Shown here: one piece after another, positions 1-5,843 of the stretch | Position numbering within the stretch: position 1 is the first letter of the stretch | How the letters are laid out: every line of letters begins with the position of its first letter | Source of the DNA: an uncultured Planctomycetota bacterium | GTDB lineage: Bacteria; Planctomycetota; UBA1135; UBA2386 | Assembly: GCA_903925435.1 (NCBI GenBank) | Contig: CAIYFF010000127.1 | Span: 1-5,843 of the forward strand | Direction of reading: 5' to 3' | DNA: 5,843 nucleotides | Program-made: the position numbers and the translations under genes | The notes under the pieces: model-generated | The model's database searches: none | What the model saw: the letters and a program-made list of their open reading frames with translations, nothing else | Told to the model about the DNA's origin: nothing

Positions 1-357
1 GCGACGACGTATGCGTTTCGCGATGGCGCGTTCGACGGCAAGCTCGAAGTGATGCAGCCCAATGCCGTCGTGTGGGACGAAACGACGAATGCGACCTGGG
101 GCATGCAGTTCTTCTGGCCGCTGCGATTTGAGTATCTCGTCACGTGGCTCGACCAGGACTATCAGACGGTCATCATTGCCCGCACTCGGCGCGACTACGC
201 GTGGATCATGGCGCGCAGACCGGATCTCGCCCCCGAGCAGGTGACAAAGCTGATCGAAGAACTCGGCAAGCAGGGCTACGACACGACCAAGGTGCGCGTC
301 GTGCCGCAACGGTGGCCTGACCCTGGGCACCCGGTGCAGTGGCGCGCGCAGGCCTGA
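1..357 (+). CDS. Bacterial lipocalin (Blc-type), 5'-truncated by window edge
   Basis: Reading frame 1 is open from the first base to the TGA at 355-357, giving 118 visible residues. Lipocalins of the Blc family are small eight-stranded barrels, usually outer-membrane-linked or periplasmic, that bind fatty acids or lysophospholipids and are tied to membrane maintenance. Visible support: a strand-like TTYAFRDG near the left edge, a WGMQFFWPLRFEYLVTWLD stretch that fits the FFGPFYGGYNVIALD region of E. coli Blc, then DQDYQTVIIARTRRDYAWI, which matches the conserved Blc pattern of an aspartate/tyrosine turn followed by RDYLWI and an 'SRTP'-like segment (here ARRPDL). A C-terminal helix (PEQVTKLIEELGKQGYDTTK) and a final VPQRW complete the usual end. 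Blc is about 177 residues, so the signal/lipobox and the GxW motif should lie left of the window. The internal ATG at 49 is in mid-domain and is not the start. Family assignment is firm; the ligand is unknown. Confidence 0.85.
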   Translation, partial: ATTYAFRDGAFDGKLEVMQPNAVVWDETTNATWGMQFFWPLRFEYLVTWLDQDYQTVIIARTRRDYAWIMARRPDLAPEQVTKLIEELGKQGYDTTKVRVVPQRWPDPGHPVQWRAQA

Positions 358-444
358 TTCGTCACACACTTCCCTGACAAGTTGCCCGACCCGGTCGGCT
401 ACGGTGCGCCCCTTGTCGCGGCACCCGCCGCGCACGCGTTCCTC

Positions 445-3400
445 ATGCAAAACCCCCGCATCCTCGCCATTCTCGCCGCCCTTGCCGTCATCGGAGGCGT
501 GGCCTTCTGGTTCGGCGGAAACGCCGGCGGCGAAGTCGCTGCCCCGACGATCGAGTCCGCCAGCGCTTCGGACCAGCCCACCACCGACGCGCCATCTGTG
601 GCGCAGGGCGACGGCGCCAAGCAGGACGAGAAGGCACCTGAGGTCGTTCGCACTTCGGTCGCTGCTTCGCCAGCGCCAACCGCAACCGGCGCGGCGCTCG
701 TCGGCAAGATCACGGATGAGCAGGGCCTGCCGATCGCGGGCGCCACGGTGAGCACGGGGATCACGGCGGCGTTCTCGCCGCGCTCGTTTGGCACCGGCGA
801 CTTCGACTGGCAGGACGCCAACAAGATGGCGCAGCGGATGCGCGAACGCGTGGCGTCGCGCATCGAAGTGACGACGGCGCAGGACGGCACGTTCCGCCTC
901 GTGCCAGACGGCGAAGGCGCGCAATTGCAGATCGAAGCCAAGGCGCGCGCGTTCCAGGTCACGAGCAAGTTCGTGGATCGCCCGACGACGAAGGACGTCG
1001 ATGTTGGCGCGCTCACGCTGCCGCGCGGCGCAGTGGTCGCGGGGCGCGTGATCGACAATGCCAACAACCCGATCGAAGGCGCATCGGTGATGCGCATCGC
1101 GGCGCAGAGCGGTGGTCAGGGCAATGCCGGCGGCCAAGGCGGCATGCGCTTTGGCGGCGGCGGCCCCTTCGGCGCGATGATGGGCGGCAACGGGATGGAC
1201 ATGATCCCGGGCGAGATGCTCGACGTGATGCGCGGCTTCTTGGGCGATGTGCTCACCGACGCAGAAGGCCGCTTCGAGATGCCCAACGCCGCGCCGGGCG
1301 AGTTCTCGCTGCGCGTGCGCCACAAAGAACATCCATCGGCCGCGCGCGAAGGCCTCACGGCTGCGCCGGGCGAGACGGTCCCTGAGCTGTTGATCGTGCT
1401 CGCCGTGGGCGCGGACATCCGCGGCGTGGTGAAGTCGATCCCCGAAGGCACGAAGGACGTGCGCGTGCTGTGCGCGCCGGCAGACAACCCGCTCGCCGTA
1501 GCGACGGGCGGTGGCACTGGCGGCAACAACCAGTTCACGCAGATGGGCGCGCAGTTCGCCGAAATGATGGGCGACTTCGCGCTGACGGCAGAACGCTCGG
1601 CGGAGCCCTTGTCGGACGGCAGCTTTGCATTGCGCGGCCTGCCCGTCGGCAAGCGCTATCGCGTGTGGGTCACGCAAGGCGCGCGCGGCTTCCTCAACAA
1701 CAACGTCTGCAGCCAGCGCGTCGAAGTCGCGAGCGGCGCAACGGGCGTCGAATTGCTCTATGACCCGGGCATCATTGTCACGGCAAAGATCGTCGACAAG
1801 CAGACGACGCAGCCTGTGGAGTCGATGATCGTTCGCCATCAATTCGACGGCGGCAACGACATGATGGCGATGGCCCAGGGCTTCATGAGCATGGGCGGCC
1901 AAGTGCGCACGTATCCCGACGGCAACGTGACGATCCCAGGCCTGCGGCCGAAGAAGGACCAAAAGCTCCGCGTGACGATCGAGACGATCGGCTACGGCAA
2001 GTTTGAGCAACGCGACATCCAACTGCCCGCGAGCGGGACGATGGACCTCGGCACGATCGCGCTCGAAGCCAACCCAACGGTGCGCGTCGAAGTGCGCAAC
2101 AAGCAGGGCGCGCCGGTCGCAGGCGCGTCGGTGCGCTTGCGTTCGCAAAGCGGCGCCGGCGGCAACGACATGAACTCGCGCATGCAGCAGTTCATGAACC
2201 AAGGCGGCAGGCGCGGCGGCCGCAACATGGGCCCGTTTGCCAACATGATGGGCGGCGGCATCGGCACGCAGAAGACCGACGACAAGGGTGTCGCGCTGCT
2301 CAATCAGCCGACGGGCGCGTTCTCCGTCACCGTCGATGACGATGGCTACGCGGAGTATCGCAGCGCGGAGCTGCAGCCGTCGGACAAGACGATCGCGCAC
2401 GCAGCGACGCTGATGCGCGGTGGCTCGGCGCAAGTGACCGCGCTCGACGGCGAAGGCAACCCAATCGCCAATCCGCGCATCGAGCGCCAAGACCCGAACG
2501 GCGACAACGACACGCAGGGCGGCAATGGCGAAGGCGTGACGACGTTTGAGAAGCTGACGCCGGGCGAACACAAGTTCCGCATCGCGTCGAGCAACCAGAA
2601 CCCGATGCAGGGCATGTTCGGCGGCGGCAATCGCCGCGGCGGTGGCGGCGGCGGTGGCGCAACGACACCCGAAGCAGAGTGGACCGTCGTGCAGATCGTC
2701 GACGAGCAACGCTCCGAGGTCACGCTGAGCAAGGCGGCAAGCGCCACGCTCGCCGGCATCGTGCGCGAGAACGGCATGCCCGTGAGCGGCGCGCGCGTGC
2801 AGTTCGTGAAGGGCGCGTCCGACGAGCCGCAGCAGGCTTCTAGTGATCCGGTCGCAGACCTGATGCGCAATGCAGGCGCGCAGTTTGGCGGCGCGCGCGG
2901 TGAGCGCACCGACGGCGAAGGCCGCTACACGCTGAAGGAACTGCCCGCCGGCGCGCATCGCATCCGCGTGTCGCTCGACGGTCGCAGCATGCCGCTCACG
3001 GCTCAAGTCGTGCTGCGCCTGGGCCAGAACACGTTCGACGTCACGCTCGACTCCGCGTCGGTCGCTGGCGTCGTCGTCGATCCAGACGGCAAGCCCGTCG
3101 CCGAAGCGAGCGTGCGCGTGAGCGCCGCGGATGACACGTCGCTCAACATGCAGGAGTTGATGCAGGGCATGCCGTTTGGCGGCCGCGGCGGACGCGGAGG
3201 CATGGGCGGCATGGGCGGCGGCGCGCAGGTGACGACGGATGCCGAGGGCCGCTTCGAATTGAAGGGCGTGCAACCGGGCGCATCGCTCGTCGTGCGCGCA
3301 AGCAAGGCAGGCTTTGCCGGCGGCGAGTCAGCGCCGATCGAAGCTGCGGCCGGCGGCAGCAAGTCCGACGTGCGCGTGCAGTTGATGAAGGGCGCCACGG

Positions 3401-3684
3401 TCAACGTGTCGCTGTCGACGAGCCAGGCATTTGCGTTCGTGATCGCGACCTATGACGGCACGGACGCAAAGGGCGTGCAGCCCAAGGCGGCGATGGCCAG
3501 CAACGGCAAGGCGGCGCTCGAGGGTCTGCGACCCGGCACGTGGCGCATCACGATGCGCCAGGGCATGGGTGGCATGATGGGCGGTCGCGGCGGCGCGGGT
3601 GGCAATCAGAACGCCGGCGGCAACAACGACCCGGTGCAGATCGTCACGGTGATTGCGGGCCAGACGATCGACGTCACGCTCTGA
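445..3684 (+). CDS. Large anchored/secreted protein of ~9 carboxypeptidase-regulatory-like modules with Gly/Met-rich inserts
   Basis: 1079 residues from the ATG at 445. That start is preferred because it is followed directly by a hydrophobic segment (residues 6-24, LAILAALAVIGGVAFWF), a signal anchor or signal peptide. The frame can be extended to a TTG at 382, but that adds 21 unlikely residues; neither start has a Shine-Dalgarno. Residues 26-80 are an Ala/Pro/Ser/Thr-rich linker. Nine repeated beta modules follow at about 83-193, 196-322, 323-440, 442-541, 544-659, 660-765, 766-869, 870-983 and 984-1079. The best ones show the signature of carboxypeptidase regulatory-like/transthyretin-like folds: G-V-DxxGxPVxGAxVxV, then TDAEGRFEL, then PGxxxLxVxxxG. 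Such modules are adhesive or structural beta sandwiches outside the cytoplasm; no catalytic motif is visible. Gly/Met/Arg-rich inserts interrupt most modules. The only two cysteines (C343, C422) are both in module 3. Gene ends 21 bp from the oppositely oriented hydrolase. Function unknown; a surface or periplasmic scaffold is inference. Confidence 0.9.
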   Translation: MQNPRILAILAALAVIGGVAFWFGGNAGGEVAAPTIESASASDQPTTDAPSVAQGDGAKQDEKAPEVVRTSVAASPAPTATGAALVGKITDEQGLPIAGATVSTGITAAFSPRSFGTGDFDWQDANKMAQRMRERVASRIEVTTAQDGTFRLVPDGEGAQLQIEAKARAFQVTSKFVDRPTTKDVDVGALTLPRGAVVAGRVIDNANNPIEGASVMRIAAQSGGQGNAGGQGGMRFGGGGPFGAMMGGNGMDMIPGEMLDVMRGFLGDVLTDAEGRFEMPNAAPGEFSLRVRHKEHPSAAREGLTAAPGETVPELLIVLAVGADIRGVVKSIPEGTKDVRVLCAPADNPLAVATGGGTGGNNQFTQMGAQFAEMMGDFALTAERSAEPLSDGSFALRGLPVGKRYRVWVTQGARGFLNNNVCSQRVEVASGATGVELLYDPGIIVTAKIVDKQTTQPVESMIVRHQFDGGNDMMAMAQGFMSMGGQVRTYPDGNVTIPGLRPKKDQKLRVTIETIGYGKFEQRDIQLPASGTMDLGTIALEANPTVRVEVRNKQGAPVAGASVRLRSQSGAGGNDMNSRMQQFMNQGGRRGGRNMGPFANMMGGGIGTQKTDDKGVALLNQPTGAFSVTVDDDGYAEYRSAELQPSDKTIAHAATLMRGGSAQVTALDGEGNPIANPRIERQDPNGDNDTQGGNGEGVTTFEKLTPGEHKFRIASSNQNPMQGMFGGGNRRGGGGGGGATTPEAEWTVVQIVDEQRSEVTLSKAASATLAGIVRENGMPVSGARVQFVKGASDEPQQASSDPVADLMRNAGAQFGGARGERTDGEGRYTLKELPAGAHRIRVSLDGRSMPLTAQVVLRLGQNTFDVTLDSASVAGVVVDPDGKPVAEASVRVSAADDTSLNMQELMQGMPFGGRGGRGGMGGMGGGAQVTTDAEGRFELKGVQPGASLVVRASKAGFAGGESAPIEAAAGGSKSDVRVQLMKGATVNVSLSTSQAFAFVIATYDGTDAKGVQPKAAMASNGKAALEGLRPGTWRITMRQGMGGMMGGRGGAGGNQNAGGNNDPVQIVTVIAGQTIDVTL
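2638..2658 (+). repeat. Poly-glycine codon tract
   Basis: Seven consecutive glycine codons, all GGC or GGT, inside the insert of module 6, preceded by two arginine codons. A simple GGY tract of this kind is prone to slippage, so its length may vary between strains without a frameshift when whole codons are gained or lost. Confidence 0.8.
3178..3222 (+). repeat. Tandem GGX tripeptide repeat
   Basis: Five tandem tripeptides, GGR GGR GGM GGM GGG, encoded by near-repeated 9-bp units in the module 8 insert. They directly follow the Met-rich MQELMQGMPF segment. RGG-like and GGM-like runs are flexible and often self-associating in other proteins; that role here is only inferred. Confidence 0.8.
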
Positions 3685-3699
3685 CGCGCAATCCTGCCG

Positions 3700-3715
3700 C
3701 GCGCCTCACGGCGCG
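3700..3715. terminator. Possible bidirectional hairpin between convergent genes
   Basis: A perfect 6-bp stem, CGCGCC (3700-3705) and GGCGCG (3710-3715), with a 4-base loop, lies at the junction of the two convergent genes. The loop contains the stop codon of the minus-strand hydrolase gene. No T tract follows on either strand, and short GC palindromes are common in DNA of this composition, so this is a weak call supported mainly by position. Confidence 0.3.
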
Positions 3716-4905
3716 ACTGTGAACGCGAGCGCGTTGCCAAGGCGCAGCGCGCCCGTTCGCTCGACGCCGAGCGCCTGCACCGCGAACGGCAAGCCCGCGA
3801 AAACCGGGTCCACCGGCACCGCGACTGCGACGTCGAAGCGTTGCGCCGACGTGCCGCTGCCCGTGAAGCCACTCCACTGCAGCGCGGCGGTCTGCGCATC
3901 CAGCAGCAGATCGCCAAACGGAGTCGGCAGCGCCGGCGCGAGTGACGACGCGAAGCCAACACCTGCGAAGCCCGCTTCTGCAGCGACGGACAAGCGCGTT
4001 GTCTGACCGACTGCGAACAGGCCCGACGCGAAGACCTGCGGAGCCACGAACTGCTGGCTCGCGCTCACGAGTCGCGCGTCGCCACGCGGCGCCGGGCCAA
4101 ACACCGCGTCGAGGCCCAGCGGCCCATTGCGCAGCCAGCGATCGAACCAACCGAGCGTGATCGCCATCGACCGCGCAAACACTGCATTGTCGGTCGCCGA
4201 GCCAAGCGAGAACGCGCACACGTTGAGGTGCGTGCATTCGTTGTTCATCAGGTAGTAGGACTTGGCGTCGTCATAGCCCGTGAGCGACGCGTAGTAGGGT
4301 TGCGCATAGGTCGCTGCTGGCGCAATCGAATCCCCTTGCCCCACCACGATGCCCATGGGAACGCGGACCGCTGCTGCATTGCTGCCGCGCGGCGTCACCG
4401 GCGCCATGCCAAAGCCGCATTGGTAGCCCGGATTGTTCGACAGCACATTGCCGACGTTGCCGCCACCCATCGAATGGCCGAGCAATCCCGCGTTGCTCAT
4501 GTCGAGCGCTCCAAAGAATGGACTCGCCGACGACGCATTGGCCGCGACCAGCGCCGCATACAGCGCGCGGCCGTCATACTCCTGCCCCTGGTTGTCGAAC
4601 TGCATGGTGTTGCTCATCACGGCAATGAAGCCACTGCTCGCGAGCGCATTGCCGACCGGCGCGTAGTTGTTGCCGACCGCCGCGAAGCCATGCAAGAACA
4701 CGACGACGGGCCAACCGCCCGTTCGCGGCAACACCGCAGCATTGGTCCCTGCGACCGCCGCAGGGTAGTGGACGCGCGCAGTCAGGTTGGCGGAGCCCTG
4801 GCCCGTCGTGTTGGGCAGGCTCACGTCGCGGATGCCGACCGCGAGGGGCGACTGGGCCGCGAGCGGGACAGCGAAGAAGAACAACGAGGCGAACAACGTG
4901 CGCAT
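3706..4905 (-). CDS. Secreted PETase/cutinase-like alpha/beta hydrolase with C-terminal beta domain
   Basis: 399 residues from the ATG at 4905-4903, chosen because it begins a clear signal peptide (MRTLFASLFFFAVPLAAQS, likely cut after A17) and has AGGA six bases upstream; the longer frame to 4971 is rejected. Residues 25-262 are an alpha/beta hydrolase core. H72-G73-F74 forms the oxyanion-side loop, G-H-S145-M-G-G the nucleophile elbow, D192 in GDSIAP the acid, and H226 in CTHL the base. The segments around D192 (VPMGIVVGQGDSIAPAAT) and H226 closely resemble IsPETase and actinobacterial cutinases, as does the spacing of about 47 and 34 residues between triad members. Such enzymes hydrolyse ester bonds, often of polyesters or lipids, outside the cell; the actual substrate here cannot be read. 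Residues 275-399 form a separate domain (GLFAVGQTTRL, FGDLLLD, VPVDPVFAGLPFAVQAL, LGNALAFTV) like C-terminal beta domains I recall on planctomycete exported proteins. Cysteines C163, C224 and C230 are present. Confidence 0.88.
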   Translation of the reverse strand: MRTLFASLFFFAVPLAAQSPLAVGIRDVSLPNTTGQGSANLTARVHYPAAVAGTNAAVLPRTGGWPVVVFLHGFAAVGNNYAPVGNALASSGFIAVMSNTMQFDNQGQEYDGRALYAALVAANASSASPFFGALDMSNAGLLGHSMGGGNVGNVLSNNPGYQCGFGMAPVTPRGSNAAAVRVPMGIVVGQGDSIAPAATYAQPYYASLTGYDDAKSYYLMNNECTHLNVCAFSLGSATDNAVFARSMAITLGWFDRWLRNGPLGLDAVFGPAPRGDARLVSASQQFVAPQVFASGLFAVGQTTRLSVAAEAGFAGVGFASSLAPALPTPFGDLLLDAQTAALQWSGFTGSGTSAQRFDVAVAVPVDPVFAGLPFAVQALGVERTGALRLGNALAFTVAP

Positions 4906-5093
4906 GGACGATCCTGTCGCGGCAGCCTGCCCGACCCGTGCATTCGGGTCCGCGGCGGACGGCGCGCGCACAGGGTATCCGTCATCCCGAAGCCCGGCCC
5001 ATCATGGTTCCCGGGCCAAATCGCCCTGCCGAGCGCTGTTTTCTGCCGAGAGCAAGTCGAAGCGCGCCCTCCGGTGCGGCATCTTGTTGGCCG
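4906..5093. promoter_or_regulatory. Divergent intergenic region with two inverted repeats
   Basis: These 188 bp separate the start codons of the hydrolase (-) and the PepSY protein (+) and must hold the hydrolase promoter, and probably the PepSY one. I see no convincing -35/-10 pair on either strand. Two perfect 6-bp inverted repeats stand out: GACCCG/CGGGTC at 4933-4950 with a 6-base loop, and GCCCGG/CCGGGC at 4992-5016 with a 13-base loop. They could be operators or RNA hairpins, but at this GC content chance is a real alternative. Confidence 0.4.
4912..4915 (-). promoter_or_regulatory. Ribosome binding site of the hydrolase
   Basis: On the minus strand AGGA lies six bases before the ATG at 4905. 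It is the only clear Shine-Dalgarno-like match in front of any gene here, and it supports the signal-peptide start over the upstream alternative at 4971. Confidence 0.55.
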
Positions 5094-5624
5094 ATGCGCG
5101 CGTTCCGACTGCTCTGGCTCCTCCACCGATGGATCGGCGTGGGTGTCGGCGTCGTGCTGCTCGTGACGGCGGCCACCGGCTTCTTGTTGCTCAAGAAGAA
5201 GGACTGGGCGTGGATCCAACCGCCTGTCACGGTCGGCGTGCCAGGCCCCGCGTCCGCGCTAAGGCCACTGCAAGACGTGTATGCGGCGGTGTTCGCGCTG
5301 GGCCTGCCTGAGTTCCGAGTGGAAGAGGACATCGCTCGCATCGACTTCCGTCCATCGCAGGGTGTCCACAAGGTCACCAGCAAGCGCGGCAACCTCGAGG
5401 TCCAGGTGTGCGCCACGACCCTGCGCACCAGCGAGCCGCGCCCGCGCGCCAGCGACCTGCTCGAGCAGATCCACGACGGCTCGTGGTTTGGCAACGCGAT
5501 GCACGCGTTCGTCAGCCCTGTCGCTGCGCTGGCGCTCCTGTTCCTGTCGCTGTCCGGCTACTGGATGTGGCTCTGGCCCAAGTGGCTGCGCAGGAAATCG
5601 CGCGTCACGGAGGCGACCCGTTGA
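5094..5624 (+). CDS. PepSY-associated transmembrane protein, compact two-helix form
   Basis: 176 residues from the ATG at 5094. This start places LLWLLHRWIGVGVGVVLLV at the N-terminus as helix 1 (about residues 7-33); the frame is open back to 4938 but the extra residues are Arg/Pro-rich and look like intergenic translation. Helix 2 spans about 136-160 (FVSPVAALALLFLSLSGYWMW), followed by a basic tail WPKWLRRKSR. The segment 35-130 between them should be periplasmic. HRWIGV in helix 1, DLLEQIHDGSWFG before helix 2 and LSLSGYWMW are typical of the PepSY-associated TM family, whose larger members occur with siderophore uptake and as haem-containing ferric reductases. Full-length members have about four helices and 350-500 residues, so this is a small version. 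H11, H127 and H137 are candidate haem or metal ligands, by inference only. No Shine-Dalgarno is visible. It is 127 bp upstream of the transporter gene on the same strand. Confidence 0.8.
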   Translation: MRAFRLLWLLHRWIGVGVGVVLLVTAATGFLLLKKKDWAWIQPPVTVGVPGPASALRPLQDVYAAVFALGLPEFRVEEDIARIDFRPSQGVHKVTSKRGNLEVQVCATTLRTSEPRPRASDLLEQIHDGSWFGNAMHAFVSPVAALALLFLSLSGYWMWLWPKWLRRKSRVTEATR

Positions 5625-5751
5625 ACCCGCGCCCGAGTTCACCTAACCAGCGCGCCACGGTTCTGCCGTCCGGAACTCGCACCGAACGAAAACCGAAGCA
5701 CCCGCTGCTCTCGTCGCACGCGGCGTCACTCCAAAGCCCCTATCGCTCGCG

Positions 5752-5843
5752 ATGACCGACTCCCCTCACGGCCGTCCAGCCTGGAAGCAGTATCTGCGCC
5801 TGATCCGGCCAGAAGCCGGCGACCTCGGCGTCATGCTCGTCTA
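5752..5843 (+). CDS. Probable ABC transporter membrane/ATPase protein, N-terminus only
   Basis: The ATG at 5752 opens a frame that stays open to the window end, giving 30 complete codons plus two bases. The visible peptide has a short polar start (MTDSPHGRPAWKQY) and then LRLIRPEAGDLGVMLVY, which resembles the start of the first membrane helix in fused permease-ATPase ABC exporters of the type with 'LRLLRPExxDxxxxxVYA'. No ATPase motif falls in the window, so the class is tentative. No Shine-Dalgarno is visible before the start. It could be co-transcribed with the PepSY gene, but the 127-bp gap leaves room for its own promoter. Confidence 0.5.
   Translation, partial: MTDSPHGRPAWKQYLRLIRPEAGDLGVMLV

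Larger units (their letters stand above)
1105..3627 (+). repeat. Eight Gly/Met/Arg-rich inserts recurring in successive beta modules
   Basis: Within the modular protein, low-complexity inserts lie at 1105-1251, 1507-1581, 1849-1899, 2152-2265, 2599-2658, 2842-2901, 3142-3222 and 3562-3627. In modules 2, 3, 4, 5, 7 and 8 the insert sits in the same place, between the 'GAxVRV' strand and the 'TDxxGxF' strand. In modules 6 and 9 it follows the later 'GxxxxRI' strand. Typical content is a short Met-rich, probably helical piece (for example MQELMQGM, MNSRMQQFMNQ, MMAMAQGFMSM) next to Gly/Arg-Gly runs. Module 1 has a longer insert in the same place that is Arg/Met-containing but not Gly-rich. The boundaries are read by eye. 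Confidence 0.75.

Noticed and set aside
386..398. Inverted repeat CCGAC/GTCGG after the lipocalin gene as terminator or operator
   Set aside because: Only 5 bp with a 3-base loop and no T tract; expected by chance at this GC content.
399..1097. 232-codon minus-strand frame opposite the start of the modular protein
   Set aside because: Composition is typical of antisense translation of GC-rich DNA, and the plus strand has clear repeated domains here.
4228..5166. 312-codon open frame on the plus strand opposite the hydrolase
   Set aside because: Its product is Arg/His-rich with no domain pattern, and it lies antisense to a gene with signal peptide and catalytic triad; a GC-rich shadow frame.
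4821..5219. Minus-strand frame across the divergent intergenic region
   Set aside because: Overlaps the starts of two well supported genes, and the product is Arg/Pro/Ser-rich without recognisable features.
5621..5649. TTGAAC with 17-bp spacing to TAACCA as promoter of the ABC gene
   Set aside because: The -10 match is poor and the -35 overlaps the PepSY stop codon; not distinguishable from chance.
5659..5677. Hairpin GGTTCTG/CGGAACT after the PepSY gene as terminator
   Set aside because: The stem needs two G-U pairs and no T run follows; too weak to call.
1..5843. Defence system, phage, CRISPR or mobile element
   Set aside because: No nuclease, integrase, transposase, reverse transcriptase or direct-repeat array is visible; the genes look like ordinary envelope and secreted functions.

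Overview
This is a GC-rich bacterial window with five protein-coding genes (two cut by the window ends) and no RNA genes, insertion sequences, CRISPR arrays or phage genes that I can see. The style points to Planctomycetota: a very large secreted or anchored protein built from carboxypeptidase-regulatory-like beta modules, a secreted hydrolase with a C-terminal all-beta domain of a type I associate with planctomycete exported proteins, and few Shine-Dalgarno sequences. The phylum assignment is an inference from composition and remembered protein families, not from a marker gene.

Layout. Bases 1-357 (+) are the C-terminal two thirds of a Blc-type bacterial lipocalin. Bases 445-3684 (+) encode a 1079-residue membrane-anchored or secreted protein of about nine tandem Ig-like/transthyretin-like modules. 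Most of its modules carry a Gly/Met/Arg-rich insert, often in the same loop. Converging on it with only a 21-bp gap is a 399-residue secreted alpha/beta hydrolase (3706-4905, -). Its core matches the PETase/cutinase type (GHSMGG nucleophile elbow, GDSIAP aspartate loop, THL histidine) and is followed by a ~125-residue beta domain. A 188-bp divergent intergenic region separates it from a compact 176-residue PepSY-associated two-helix membrane protein (5094-5624, +). After a 127-bp gap, the first 30 codons of a probable ABC transporter membrane/ATPase protein begin at 5752 and run off the window.

How the genes relate. Nearly everything here acts at or outside the cytoplasmic membrane (lipocalin, modular surface protein, secreted esterase-like enzyme, PepSY membrane protein, transporter). 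I see no evidence that they form one pathway. The lipocalin and the modular protein share a strand with 87 bp between them, and the PepSY and ABC genes share a strand with 127 bp between them, so co-transcription is possible but unproven in both cases.

The two items most worth following are the recurrent Met/Gly-rich inserts of the modular protein and the PETase-like hydrolase with its extra C-terminal domain. I did not find a convincing new multi-gene system.
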